Source of the DNA: Taeniopygia guttata
Taxonomy: Eukaryota; Chordata; Aves; Passeriformes; Estrildidae
Assembly (NCBI RefSeq): GCF_048771995.1
Contig: NC_133036.1
Location: 15,903,001-15,967,000, forward strand
Direction: 5' to 3'
DNA: 64,000 nt
The translations under genes were made by a program, and so were the position numbers. How positions within the stretch are numbered: the stretch's first letter is position 1; every line of letters starts with the position of its first letter. The notes beneath the pieces are model-generated. The model was not told the DNA's origin. It saw only the letters and a program-made list of their open reading frames with translations, and did no database searches. Shown piece by piece: positions 1 to 13,400 of the stretch.

Positions 1-2480
1 ATTGGGAAAAAAGGAGCCAGAGCCCTGGCACACAGCACTGGGATTCCATCGCTCTGTCCTACAACTCTGGCAAGTGCTGAGGGTTGGAATTGCTGCAGAA
101 AGCTGATGCAGCACAGGGAGCCTTTGTTCTGCATCCCTTGAGGCCTGTTTGGAGAAGAGCTGTCTCACCAGGAAGGGACACACCAGTAGAACTGATGTAA
201 GGTTAGCTAGCTAATAAATTCACAATTGGTCAAGACAAGATTTGCCCAAAAGCAAAAACTTCAGGACCCTGACAAGCTTTAAAAGTTGAGAAAAGCGAGA
301 ACCCAGAAATTTGCCATATTTGCCACCTACCACACGGCTGCTGAACAGCAGGTTTAGACTTAAAATTTACTGGGGCAGAACTTGAGTCCTCTGCTTTTCT
401 AGTTCATGGTAGCTCTTTCTACAGTGCAATCCAAGAGAAAACACAAATAAACTGAATTTAAAGTTTCTTCCAACCATTTCCTGTTTGTAGATGTTTGGCA
501 CTTGCTGGGATTGTGGCTAACTTGGTGCCAACATGAACACTCTGCTACTTCCATCTAGTTGGAACAGAATGAGCAAACAGAATATTGTTAAATATCCTTT
601 CGCTATTTTGGCAAGTAAGAAGCCAGCATTGCAACAGTATTATAACAATACAGTTATGATATAATCATCAGTATTATTGATTGCAAGCTACAGTTTGGTG
701 ACTTTTAATTTACATTTTATAATACAACTTTTAGATATTAACATCCATCTGGAAGCTCTTTAGTTCTTCTGTATTCTCACACTTGAAACATTAAATTTTT
801 ATCAACAGATGTTGCTGAAATAATAAATTGTTTTAGCGAGAATATGTTAAATAATAACTTTTTTCCTAGTGCTGCACTTAAACACTTATTGCAACAGGAA
901 ATTACTTGTTAAAATATACAGAATTGAGGAAAAAATGCATTTTTTATTTCCTCTAGTATCTAATCTACTGCTATTTGAAACTTGAACAGTAAGTATTAGT
1001 ATTTCAGACAGAAGGTGATAGCTGAGCATTTAGATACATTAACAACTGTGTAAAGCTGTGTAGCACTTTTATATTACAGAAACTTTTTAGTTCTAATAAC
1101 ACTTTTCTGCAGTGTATATTGTGTTAATATTCAGAAATGTCAGTGAGATTTGTACTGTTGGTCCTGTGCATCACTCCACAAAATAGAAAACTTCAGCTGA
1201 GTACAGTGACTTAGCACATATAAATCCATTACATCCATGCACGGGGTCATAAAACACAGGAGAATTAAGATAACTCCTCCCTTATCAGGGACTTCTGAAG
1301 CTCCTCACTGATAATGCTTTATAAACAATTTCTGTAACTGCCTGTTCTTGTAAAATTTACTTTGCATTGGCCTCTTTACAAGTAGTGGAGAAGTAGAACT
1401 GTTATTCCAGGAAATATCTTCCACAGCATCCCCTTTCTTAGAAATGCAAATACATTATCTGCTTTACACAAAAACCTGCATGCACTCAAGGTGTTTATCT
1501 ACACTGTAAAATTTCTTGTACATATATAATGTGTTCAACAAGCACATGACATCTAGGATGCGGCAGTGACAAAAGGAAGGTAAATCTATTGCCCATGGTA
1601 AGGCACATATTTATTTAGTTTTCATTCTTATTTTGAGCATTCCCCACAAATGTATGGCCTACCTTATTGCTCAGAAAAACCAAACCCAAAACCAAAAGAA
1701 GCATGGCCGTAAATTGACTTACAGTAGAAATGTTTAAATATTTTGAGAACTTGATCATAGGAAGTAAGACAATTCTGTTGATTCTAAAAAATACTTACAA
1801 AACAAAATAAGCACGAAGAGCAGATACTGAAAAATTTCCTGATTTCTAGTGTCAATGGCGTCAAAATTCAGAATGATCAGGATGATTGCTACTTCATTTT
1901 CTTGCTGTCTCTGAGCATACTTTCTATGAATTTCATGGCTCTTCCTGCTTGAAATACTAAGTTTTTCAATGAACCAAGGTTGTGCAATGAGAGGGGAAAA
2001 AAAAAAAAAGTACTGCTGTGCTTTAAAAGTGTGATGGAAAATAACTAATTATTGTCCTGAAGAAGTGAACTCTCTCCCCGACAATTCCACAGAATTTGTA
2101 TGGATTATTGGGAAATCAGCATTCCGTGATGGGACCTGGAGTCGGTTTGTTGGTTACAGCTTCATGGGGCATGGTTTCTTCTACAATCACTAAAGACAGC
2201 GCAAGTAAAACTTACAATCAAGACTTACTGCAGGGGTAGGTCGTACCCATTAAGTAGAACAAAGTCTGGCATTGCCTTCATCTTCCAGCTACAAAAGGTC
2301 TTTTCCCCCTTTAAACGTTTATGGTGCAGTTAAGCAAGAAATACAGTGGAGCTTATAACGCGTTGAACAGAACACGCAGCCCTAATTTAAATTTTAAAGT
2401 CAGACATATACAGTACTATACCGGGGGGAGAGCAGTGGTGAGGAATACATTTAAAAAAAACACTACAAATGAATTCTAGG
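1..2480. other. Intergenic DNA upstream of DPY19L3
   Basis: AT-rich sequence with no open frame above about 60 codons and no recognisable exon, RNA gene or full repeat. It could hold the 3' UTR of an upstream gene or distal regulatory sites, but I see nothing that supports either. Confidence 0.6.
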
Positions 2481-2570
2481 GCAGTACTTGAGTAAAGCAG
2501 CCTCCGAAGCGGGACCTCGTGGGGAGGGTCCGCAGCCCCTCAGCCCCTGGGGCGGCGCGGAGCGGGACCG

Positions 2571-2847
2571 GGACCGTGCCGGGGCCGTGCGGGGCCGTGC
2601 CGGGGCCGTGCCGCCCTGTGCCGGGGCCGTGCCGGGGCCGTGCCGGGGCCGTGCCGCCCTGTGCCGGGGCCGTGCCGGGGCCGTGCCGCCCTGTGCCGGG
2701 GCCGTGCCGGGGCCGTGCCGGGGCCGTGCCGGGGCCGTGCCGCCCTGTGCCGGGGCCGTGCCGGGGCCGTGCCGGGGCCGTGCCGGGGCCGTGCGGGGCC
2801 GTGCCGGGGCTGTGCCGCCCTGTGCCGGGGCTGCTCGGCCGTGCCGG
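2571..2847. repeat. GC-rich 11-bp minisatellite
   Basis: About two dozen tandem units of GTGCCGGGGCC. They are interrupted at intervals of one to four units by a 10-bp variant GTGCCGCCCT, and twice by GTGCGGGGCC. The array sits at the upstream edge of the CpG island of DPY19L3. Long open frames cross it on both strands, but they are low-complexity artefacts of stop-poor GC repeats. Runs of GGGG every 11 bases could form G-quadruplexes or R-loops (inference). Confidence 0.95.
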
Positions 2848-3068
2848 ATTTCCGCCGCTCGCCCGCCCCGGCCCGTTCAAACCGGGAGGCAGCCGGGGCG
2901 GGGGCCGGGCCTGTGACGGGCGGCTGTGCCCGCCCCGGCGCTCGGTCTCCGCCCGGCAGGGCCGAGCGCCGCGCCCGCCCCTTCCCCTTTCCCTTCCCCT
3001 TTTCCCGTCGCTTCCCCTGCCCGTGGCCGCTCGGGGCCCGGGCGGTTCCGCAGCAGCAGCGGCCGCAG
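2848..3068 (+). promoter_or_regulatory. DPY19L3: CpG-island promoter and probable noncoding exon 1 of DPY19L3
   Basis: A CpG-dense segment with GC boxes of GGGGCGGGG type near 2895 and CCCGCCCC near 2929, and no TATA box in view. The sequence GCCGCAG/GTAGCG at 3068 is a plausible 5' splice donor that would join noncoding exon 1 to the exon starting at 4305. The transcription start cannot be fixed from sequence. A second possible donor, TTGTCAG/GTGTGT, lies near 3321, so the exon 1 end is tentative. Confidence 0.55.
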
Positions 3069-3130
3069 GTAGCGGGGCCGGGAGCGGGCGGGGGGAGCCG
3101 CGCAGGCCGCGGGAGCCGCGGGAGCCCCGG

Positions 3131-3214
3131 GCCTGCCCCTGCCCTGCCCCGGGCCTGCCCCTGCCCTGCCCTGCCCCTGCCCTGCCCCGGGCCTGCCCCT
3201 GCCCTGCCCCGGGC
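3131..3214. repeat. GC-rich minisatellite in intron 1
   Basis: Tandem copies of a roughly 22-bp unit built from GCCTGCCCCTGCCCTGCCCC, with shortened middle copies. It is C-rich on the plus strand and lies just inside the presumed first intron. Confidence 0.85.
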
Positions 3215-3561
3215 CCGGCTCTCCGCGGCGGCGGGGCCGGGGGCAGCGGCAGCGCCGTGCGAGGAGCGCTGGCACGGCCGGCGGGGCGGGGATGAGCGTC
3301 TTGCCTTTGTTGATGAATTGTCAGGTGTGTGCAAAGCCGCTCTGGCAGGACGTGAGCCCGCGTGTGTTCCCGGGTGCGTGGGGAGGCGGCGAGGCTGACC
3401 CGCTGCGGGAGCTTCACACGAAGTTGTGCGGCTGAGGCTGTGTCCCTGTGTGTGTGTCCCTGTGTGTTCCTGTGTGTCCCCGCGTGTCCCCGCAGCCGGC
3501 AGGTGCAGCAGCGCGGGGAGCAGCTGTTGCTCCGGGCTGGAGCGGGCGGTGCCCCGGGGAG

Positions 3562-3678
3562 GGATGGATGGATGGATGCATGGATGGATGGATGGATGCA
3601 TGGATGGATGGATGCATGGATGGATGCATGGATGGATGGATGCATGGATGGATGGATGCATGGATGGATGGATGGATC
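3562..3678. repeat. GGAT/GCAT tetranucleotide microsatellite
   Basis: An array of about 29 tetranucleotides of GGAT, broken by single GCAT units every two to four repeats. It ends at GGATCCGG. The frames across it give Met-Asp-Gly-Trp or Ile-His-Pro-Ser repeats, which are translation artefacts. It lies in intron 1 at the downstream edge of the CpG island. Confidence 0.95.
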
Positions 3679-4304
3679 CGGCCGGTGACAGCGGCTCCGT
3701 GCGCGTCCCCAGCCCAGAGCGCCCGGCCGGGGCTGCCCCAGCTTTGGGCTGGGGATGCTCTCCAATTCTGCGGCGTGGAAAGCATCAACTGCTCTGTTAA
3801 CGCTGCCTCTAGGTTTTTATAACACAAGTGTTCTCTGGCATCGTTTTTGCATCATTTTGATCCCCTTTTTTGGGTGTTTCCTGAAAGGCAGGATTGAAAT
3901 GATTTGGCTTCATATTTTAGGCACCCAATTAAAATTGGCTGAAAAAACGATTTTTTCTTTGAAGGGATTAGATTTTTTAAAAAAGGGAGCCTGGTGTGCG
4001 TTTTGAGTCAAGGGGTAAAAAACTGAGAGCAGTCAAAATAACGAATCTTTCTGAAAACCTGTTCAAGAGTATGTGAAATAGTGAACATTAGTCTTTATAA
4101 TTCGAAGATAATGTTTTCTATAATTTGCTGAGTGAGATTTAAAGAAAAACCTTGCATTTTGCTAAGATAGACTTTATGTACAGTGGAGTTCCAGAAGTCA
4201 AAGTCTTTGATGTCAGTAAGATGTGGTTTTATTTTCACATATTTCATACAGTATCAAGTGACTGCTTGGGTAGGAAGATGCATTGCTTGTGTGTGTCCAT
4301 TTAG

Positions 4305-4447
4305 GAGTCAGGCTGGAGAATAATGAATTAAAGTGACTGACATCATGACAACCATAAGACAGAGAAGGGTTGGAAAAGGCACAGAAGCAGCTGAAGATCA
4401 GCCTTCAGAGGAGACAAATGTGAAGCCTGATGGAAAAATTCTGCCTG
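4305..4447 (+). CDS. DPY19L3: DPY19L3 exon 2: start codon and cytosolic N-terminus
   Basis: The acceptor is TGTCCATTTAG/G at 4304 and the donor is CCTG/GTGAGT. The 5' UTR is 4305-4344 and the ATG is at 4345. It encodes residues 1-34, beginning MTTIRQRR, with an acidic lysine-rich stretch as in the human protein, and ends in phase 1. The following 1.4-kb intron has no recognisable feature. Confidence 0.9.
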
Positions 4448-7400
4448 GTGAGTAATGAAAAACAAAGTGACATTATGGCTTTTTAGTATGTTTTGGTTTT
4501 GATCTGTCCTAAGCACAGCTCAGAGCTAGGCATGTGTTAAATGCATTTCCATACTTGAATAGCACCAAAATTAATTGGATGAGACAGAGGGTCTCATGCA
4601 GATTGCTGCATGTCAATCTTATCTCTGTTTTAAAATCTTAATTTAAATTGTTTTTTCTATTTATTATTGGTGACACGCTCTCAGCTTGTATGTAGCCATC
4701 CAAAGTTCTTCAAAGAACCCCAGTCCAAATCATTGGTAACATAAAAGGATTTGAAGATAACTGATGGAATGTACATAAAAATAGTCAGGTTGCATGTAAA
4801 ATCTGAATTTAATTGCAAACGTCTGCTTTTAATTTATAGGACACTGGTTAGGTAAATTTTAAAGAGAGTCATTAAGTGTCTTAATTCCAGGATCTGTTTA
4901 CGTAATGAAAATCTGACATTTTTATATATGGAATGAAAGCTTTAGAGCTGACAAAGTTCCTTGGTTTTTGGGGAATTTTTGGATTAATTTATTTTAAGGG
5001 ATATTTTGATCTAAATTCTAAATGTTTCTCTGAATTTGGGAATGTGAATGGATTGATGTTTCTGCACAAACACATATATAAAAAGGGCAAGTGGTCATAG
5101 ATCTGCAGCCCAGCCCTCGGTTCCATGGAATTACAGAGTTGGAACCCTTCAGCAGATGTCACACGCAGTATAAAATAGGCATTTCAAAGACACAATTCCA
5201 GATCAATAATCCATATTGAACCTGACATTAACATTGACCATACCCCAGGAATGGAAGTGCACAGTGAGGCTGGAGGTCAGACACATCTTTTCTTTGCCAT
5301 CATCCCATCCCTGCCCTCGCTCCTGTGTCAGAGGAGCCCATCTGCAGTTCAGAGCATGACCCCACCACCAAAGGCTGCTTTGGCTGCTCTTCAGTCTCTG
5401 TGTGGCTATTTAGTGAGGCTACTGAACCTTCACTGTTGTTTTTTACAAAAACTGAGCACCTCCCCACCCGCCAAAGGCGGCTGCTTTTAGACCTTTCTTG
5501 TGAATTTCTTGCTTTGTCATCAGTCATGCTGTATTGCTTGAATTTCAAAAGTTCTGGAAGATATTTCAGTTCAGATTTAAAAATTAGTTATGGCATTGAG
5601 CTAAACATGTATAGGATCATTGTGTTCTTAAATTTAAAGTATACCGACTAAGGCACACTTTATTTCACTCTGTATGTAATTAAAATACTCTGATTTTCCT
5701 ACTTGAGAAAATAATAACAAAATATGTGTTAAAACCAGGTGTTCTGTTACCTGCAGAATGTAAACTGTATTGGCATAAGCAATGGATAAATGGCTTTCCA
5801 AAACAATATGTCTCACAGTTACAGACTGAAATATTTTGCTTTCAAGATCCTCCAGGTGGAAAGGTGTGGAACATACTCTCCATAACTGTTGGTGGAATTG
5901 TTGCCATCTCTCTTGGACTTCTCACTTCTGTTTATGTGGCTACACTGCATGAAAATGACCTGTGGTTTTCCAATATCAAGGTAATGATAATTTTCCTAGT
6001 TTCATCAGTGGTTTTGTGGAGTGTTAATATGAGCATTAGTTGAAATTTCTTTTTTTTTAATTTGTCTTGCAACCCGCTCAATACAAGAATATTTCATTTT
6101 TAAAAATTCAGTTTAAAAAAAGCTGTGCTTCCCTTCCCACCATACTTCATCAGTTCTATAAATACCTGTCCCCAATTTTTTCTCTAAAAATATTTCTAGA
6201 GAGCTCCTTTCTGAGTTGTAGCTATGATTCTTCCAAAAATTGATCTTTATCTACAGTAGAATTTCAACATTTAATTGTATGTTTTTCTATAATCATCTTA
6301 ATTTTATTGAAAGCAATCTAAAATTAAAATAAAAACCAACAGGTAAAAGAAAAAATATGCAAAATCCTGGAACACAGTTCCTGAATTGTATTTCCACCGT
6401 TGTAATATTATTTTGTAATACAGTTTAGGGACAGTCTCTTGGTATTCAAAACTAATTTTATATAATGTCATCCTAAATGTGCAAACCTCAAAACACGTTT
6501 TGGCCATTCACTAATGTCAACCCAACTATTCCCAAGATCCAGGACTGACTAGTTTTTTCATAGAATCACTGCAGAGAAAATAATGCAGCTGTACCCACAG
6601 TTAAATTTAACCAGAGAAAAGAACAGGTGAGTCATTTCCCTTTCAAATGCCTAAGATCCATTCTCTTAGATCTGTGTATTGTTTTGTTCAAAGATTACAT
6701 ATATTTAACTGGAATACTTGCCTTGCAATATGTCTTTTCTATGCTACACACTTTTTGTGGCCCAGAAATATTTGTATTCCCCTAATACAAATAATTTGCA
6801 TTTCCTGCAACAGTTGCTGCTGTATTATACATGTATTACTGTGTTGTGCCCACACTTATCTTCCATTGATTATATAGAAAGATTGTACTCAATTTATTGA
6901 AGGTGCACCTTGGGTTTGCCTTTTCCTTCCAAAAGCAAGCAGTGAATAAATTCAAGGTGTTGTGTATTTCCAAGTACAAGCAGGCATGGGCTTGTGGCAA
7001 TCTATGAACATAGTGGATACATCTTTTTTATTCTGTCAGACTGACCCAGAGGAGCACAGAGCTGACTGAAATAAGCAGTTCTGTAGTTGTAATTAAGTTG
7101 TCCCCTCAATAGGTGAAACAGTCGTTTTATTTGATAATTACTGTTTTTATTTGAAGTACACTAGAATGCCACTAGATATCAAAACTGAAATAAACCCCTC
7201 TCGTTTTTTGTACTCTGGATTATCTATGTAGCTGTTATTTCATCCCATGGAGGTGATGGATAGCTGGTAACACTGCAACAAGAGCAATTTCAGCCAATTT
7301 CAAGGAAAGATTCTAAAAGGCAATAAGTTCATTTAGCAGCAGGGTAAAGGAGGAAGAGCTGCAGACACTCTCTGTTCTCACTGTCTCTTCTTCAGAGGGA

Positions 7401-10400
7401 TGTGATCTCCACCAGAGCATGCATGTGCAGACTACACAGTGCACATTTTAAACAAAATACTGCTTTAGGAGTAGCAGGGGAAGAGAAGAGTGCATATGAA
7501 GAGTCTGAAATTTCCTGCAAAGCTGAGGCAGGAAGGCTCATCCCTGTATCTGTAAAACAACCCACAGCTGTGTCTGTGCCTGTGTGTAGAAGTGTGGTCT
7601 CTGCAGGGGTATGCACATGTTTTCCAGCACTTCTCAACTGGCTAATCTTGTCATTACAGCACATACTGTATATTAAGAAAGATCAGACCCTCAAAAAGCA
7701 CATAGAAAATAAGCGGACAAGGTGCTTTCTTCTCTAACACTTTATAGTTTAGCCAAAGCATATATTTTTGCAGGTATTAACCAAACTTTGCAAAAGTTTG
7801 AAAAGTGTAAGTTCTATTTTAGTTCATACCTGTGCCCAGATTCTGGGAAGGGAGAACTGTAGTCTAATCCTTGCCCCACAATTATTGCATGCCTTGCTTA
7901 GTGAAATGCAGAGGTAGTCTCATTTCATTATATTTTCATTGAACATAACCTAGAATAAATGGATACATTCCAAATGCACGTCCAATGTTTTATTAACCCC
8001 CATGCCTGTGAAATACAGTAGAACATCACCACTGCTCTGCAACATAGAAAATAAAAAATCTAAATCGGTTCTATTTCCATGTATTTTAAACTCCTGACTT
8101 CAGTCACCCTTAATTTGCTGTAAATGGGGCAAATTTGAGGATTTATGTTGCTGAAATCTGATACAAAAATTATATAACAGTGTATTATTCCCCTTAACTT
8201 TGTTCCTTTCATCCAATAAGCTACAATTAGTCAGATAAGAATTCATGCCCAGAAGGGTTTGTGTAGCAACTTAATTAATACAGAGATGTAATGGGAGACC
8301 TGTTTTGTTTTATTTTCTTTTATATGAAGGTAGTTTTCTATTTGAGGAAGGTCTGCAGTGTTTTTCTGACACTTTTGCACCAGGCAGATGTTTGTATCTG
8401 CACCTTTTAGGTGCAAAAGGTGGAATTTTGTTTCTGAAGACCCTACTGATACACAAACACCAGAACTGCGTATTTAAAAAGTAGACAGTTGTAGTCAACC
8501 CTAAAAATTTGAAGTAAAAAGAGTTTATTATGCAAAGTCATGATTCCTAACTCCTAAATAATTGGAGTCAGGACTTGCACACACACTTGCAGTGATTGCC
8601 TTTCTGTAATTTCAATTGCAATTCATCGAAAGCCAGTTCAGTTTTGGGTGTCTTCCAGCAATGGTTCACCCAAGTAGAAAAACTGTCTGGTCGTTGTTAA
8701 ACTGTTTTGCTGTATTTTGAATATGGCTTTCAACAGTGCATTGATTTCAGCTGCTGCTCTCTGTGTGAGTCTTGTTCTTGTTTGCTGGTAAATGTGCCTG
8801 CTATTATCCATTAGCCATGGTCACAGGAGAAAGATGTACAATTGTTTTCTTACCAGAAAAACTGAAAAAGCACATCTTGAAGAGTGGTTTATGCAATGAA
8901 GGAAGTACACAATTGCTCCTTTTATTTTTTTATTTCAAGACTTCCTGAAAGAATGACCAAAAAAAACCAAACCAGAAAAGATTCAGTATATCTAACACCT
9001 AGTCAGGAGCTGTGTTTGTGTCCCCTTCCAGCAGGGTTCACAGGTTATAATCACTTAAATTGATCAACTAATTTTGAAGAAAAAAATTTGAGTCCCTTCT
9101 CATATACAATAAACCAACAAACATTTCTGTTTGTGATAGTGGAAATCAAAACAGATTTCTTATCCAAAAATCCTTCTCAGTTTTCTGTAAATGTTCTGGC
9201 ATAACACATCTGAAATGACTTGTCTATTTTAAGTGATTTTCAGTAGCAGTTTAGTGGCTGCCCCTCCAGTATAGCATCTTTTGGGAACAAAATCTGCTAT
9301 GCAAATAACAGTATGGGGGGCCAGCTCTCCTGTCAGCCATTGCTTGTTCAAATGCAAATTCTGAAGACACTTTGAAAAGGAATAAGCCAAGGCTACGGAG
9401 CAAATTAATACTGTAAGAAAAACAGATAAACTTCAGAGCATTCATTTCTTCTTCATCCCTTCTGTGTAAGCATTTAGATACTGTTACTGATTTTTCCTTT
9501 GAATAAAATTGCTGCTTGCAGGAAGTCAGGGATGAAAATACAAAATTGTAAGAATTTAGTCTGTGAAGTGCTCATATTTTCCCTTTTTACATTTTGAATG
9601 CAAACCCAGAGAAGCTGTGGCTGCCCTTGGATCCCTGGAAATGTCCAGGTTGGACACTGGAGCTTGGAGCAGCCTGGGACAGTGCAGGGGGTGGCACTGG
9701 ATGGGCTTTCAGGTCCCTTCCAGCCCCAAACAAAATGACTCTATGAAGAAAAGCAGGGAAGCAGGTAATGAGAGCTGCACAAAGTGACAGCTCAGGCATG
9801 AAGGGAAGGAGGGCATGCAGGACTTTGGCAGTTTTTTTGCACAGAAGTGCCTGTTGAGGTGTTAGGGGTACTTTTACTGTGGATCACATCTGATCTGGAA
9901 CATGCCTTCAAACAGATGGGCTTGAGGTTAACCAGCCAGGAAAGCTTTCAAAGGATTAAATACATTTGCTGAAGGCTTGTTCTCAACTGGGAACGCTGAC
10001 AGCAGCTGTGTGTTGAGAAAATGTTCAAATCTTCCTGGTCTTAAATTGAAAAGTAATAAATAGTTTCAATTACACAAATTTTGTTTTAGCTATCTCAAAA
10101 AAAGAAAAGTAATTGGAGCTTTATTTATGCTCATTATTTATAGAAAAACTCAACTCATACTTTGGCTGCTTGCTCAGCATTCTGAAGGACTTGCTTAAGG
10201 AGTTTGAGGAATCATAAGCTCTAAAATTTTGCACTGCCCTTGAGAGAAAGTCCTTTGTATTTGGTCGTGAAAGCTTAATATTATTAGGATACAATTGCAT
10301 AAATTGAAATAATAAGCAGCTCTCTGTGTGTCCCAGAGGAATGTGTTCCTTATTTTTCCCTTGGAACAGTGATAACTTCTTTGTTACAACCTCACAAAGG

Positions 10401-13400
10401 GACTATACAGACAGATAAGCATGTGCTCTCACAATATTTACCCATAAGTCTGTATGTTTTTATTGACATGGAATGCTAGGAAAAGTATAAATTGCTGTAG
10501 AACTGGAAAAGTCTTTTCAGTGACTAAAACAGATGTTATCTTAGCATGAAACAGATGTAAAACACACTAGTGTTTGTCTCATAAAGTATAGCATTTGGTT
10601 GAATACAGCTGGTGCCAGGATTACAAATTAATCATGTTTGAATGCATTTTTGCTAATTAGATCCCCCTCTGTGTCTTCTCTTTCCCCCCTAATAAATTCC
10701 AAATGTTAGCATTCTCTTTTGTTCTTTTCTTTATGAGCATTTAAGAGTCAGCCACTTTTTGGTATCAGAAAACTTTCCAGCAGTGATGAATTTGAAACTA
10801 GAGCTTGTTTAAAATCCAGCACTCTCAATTTGCTAAGTGTGTGGCTTTTGGTATGATGATGATTTATATGTCACAGGGCAGCTGTGAGGGTTTAATTCTG
10901 AATTTAGATTGAATCACTTGTGGTTTTATCTATTGGCTTTTCTCAGACCAGAACTAATACTGGTTTGTCAACAATTGACTCCAATAAAACACATGATTTG
11001 AGATAAGAACCTCTACTGGGCAACAGAGGAAAGAAAAACATGATTTTTTTTGTCAAGCTTTATGTTAGCTCTGAAATAGAATTGATTCTGCTCCAGCATA
11101 GGAGTTGGGACTGTATGAGAAAGTTGGAAGTCTTGGGGTTTTGTGCAAGGTTGCATTAACAAGAGTGGCATTCATACAAGTCTCTGAAAAAGTAATATTC
11201 TGTTATTTCAGTAACATTCTTTTGTATAGAAAGATGAATTCATAAGGTTATTTTTATAAATCACACAATTTTTTTAGTGACTTGCACATACCACATACAG
11301 GGATTTCACTGGATTTTCAAACCTTGGTATGAACTTTTTCTAAGTGGATAGAGACCTTTTCTAACTTACTGCTTAGGAGATACATTTGCTGGGATGTTAT
11401 TATACAAATTACCAAAAAGATCACTAATAATAGAATAATTCTGTATAAGACAATTGTTAGTTCTCATCAGATTGGTTGTCTCTGTTTTAATGTGGTTGCC
11501 CAAAGCTGTGGATTTGTTAAATTTCATTAGATCTTCACAACTAATGGGGTAACAAAAGGAAGTGCATTCCAAAGCAAAGAGCTTTCAGATCTTACTAGAC
11601 CCCATCTGCTGCACTATCAGCCAAGAAAAAGGCATAGCTTGAAATGTAACTGGTTTGAAGTGTATCTAGTTTAAATAATTTGAACATTTTAAATTAGAAA
11701 TTAGTTCACCGCATCCTAAAGCCAACTAGAGATCCCTTTCCCTTTCACCTGTAATTTAAGAATGAGAGCGATGCCAGCTGGCTTCCTGCAAAAAGCAGTG
11801 TTGAAAAAGTGGGCAGCAGCATGCCCTGCCAGCTGAAATATCCCTGGCACCATGGTGCAGCCCCCACACTGAATTAATTGAGCCTTGAGCTGGCAAAGCC
11901 GTGGAACACAAAGGGATAACTACATCTGGGAGAAAAGGTTAAATGCACAAAGCAGGGATGTGCAGCTTTGCAGCCCAGCTGTGGGCCACTGTGCTAATCT
12001 AAACTTGTCAAATTGCACAAAAGTAGTGAAAGGCCCAAAATATTCCCAGGCAGCATATCAGAATCACAAAAATCTTGTACATTTCCCCAGTTAAAAGAGT
12101 CATCTACACCCCAGCCGTTTGCCTCTCGCCCTAAGTTGTCCATGTGTGTTTACCTTTATTTGAAGTAAATTGCTTAGAATGTGAAACCCAAGGACTGGAG
12201 GCTCTCTGGAGGTCACTTTCCCTGGTGCAGCAGGAATTGGAGTTGAAGGCAGCTTTGGATGATGGTGAAAAGGAAATGGAAAGTGAATTTACTGTTGAAC
12301 TTCACTTGCAGGAGGTCGAAAGAGAAATTTCATTCAGAACTGAGTGTGGACTTTATTATTCGTACTACAAACAGATGATTCAGGCTGCTTCCATACAGCA
12401 AGGTATTGTAAATTGTAAAGTAAGTTTTGCAGCTGTCTATTTGTAGGTTTGGTTGGGGTTTTTTTTTCCAAGTATAATTGAGAACAGGGCATACCATAAC
12501 TATGAAAGATAGTGTAACAATTGTACTGGAGACAGATTTATTCTCTTCCTGCGCCAGGGAGCCACTAAGTTATGGACATAATAAATTTCACTGTGGTGCA
12601 TTGATTTCTGTGCCACACCTTCACATGCTGATGAAGGCAGTCACTTTGAGGGAGAACTTCCATATCTGTTCAGGTTTCAGCTTGCTGGTTTATTCAGTTT
12701 ATTACTTTCATTTTTATTCTTCTCTTGTTTAATTTGAGACATGAGCTATTTCTGGGAAGGGGCAATGTTTTTTGCTGTATTCCTGGACAGTTGACACAAG
12801 GAGCAGCTTCCAAGGAAGTCATATACAGTGATGGGGCTTTCTCTGACAGTCTCAAGTTTTCTAGATATTCAACTGTTTCCCCTTAGCAATATTGCTTATA
12901 CTACACATTTTTCAATAATAACTTCACCTGTGATTAAAGTAGTGCCAAGAACAGTTCTCAGGATCCAGAAGGTACCACAGATTCTATGCTGGGGATGGAA
13001 GTATAAAAATAAATGTTTTATACACTACTAAATATATAGTACTTGAATTATCACTGTGAGTCACATTTGAAGCAGGGAAGCTGAAGACCTCAGAAGGTCA
13101 TGTTGATTCAGAGGTAAAATGTTCTGAATCATTGACTCAGAGTTTGCAGTGTCTGATGAGAAATCCTAAAATACCTTTGAAAAAGTTATTCACTGTTCAA
13201 ATGAAGATGGAGGGGGAAAATGACAATCTCCTATTTCAATTTCTTTTTATCATTAAGGTTTACATGGTTTAGTATATGACAATAAAACTGAATCTGTGAG
13301 GACAATTAACATACTTGAAAGAATGAATGTTTACCAGGAGGTGTTTCTCAGCATTCTGTATAGGATTCTTCCAATTCAGGTAGGCATTTATTTATGGCTT

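Noticed and set aside
2476-3765. Long overlapping open frames on both strands, up to 429 codons
   Set aside because: They cross GC minisatellites and the GGAT array, giving Gly-Pro-Arg-Ala and Ile-His-Pro-Ser repeats. They are overlapping low-complexity artefacts, not genes.
5100-5165. Possible CR1 tail near GGAATTACAGAGTTGGAACCC
   Set aside because: Only a short resemblance to the reverse CR1 3' end; too weak to annotate.
12144-12311. Upstream part of the frame containing DPY19L3 exon 4 as extra coding sequence
   Set aside because: The human match starts exactly at the 12312 acceptor. The upstream part is intronic read-through, kept only as a possible alternative acceptor.
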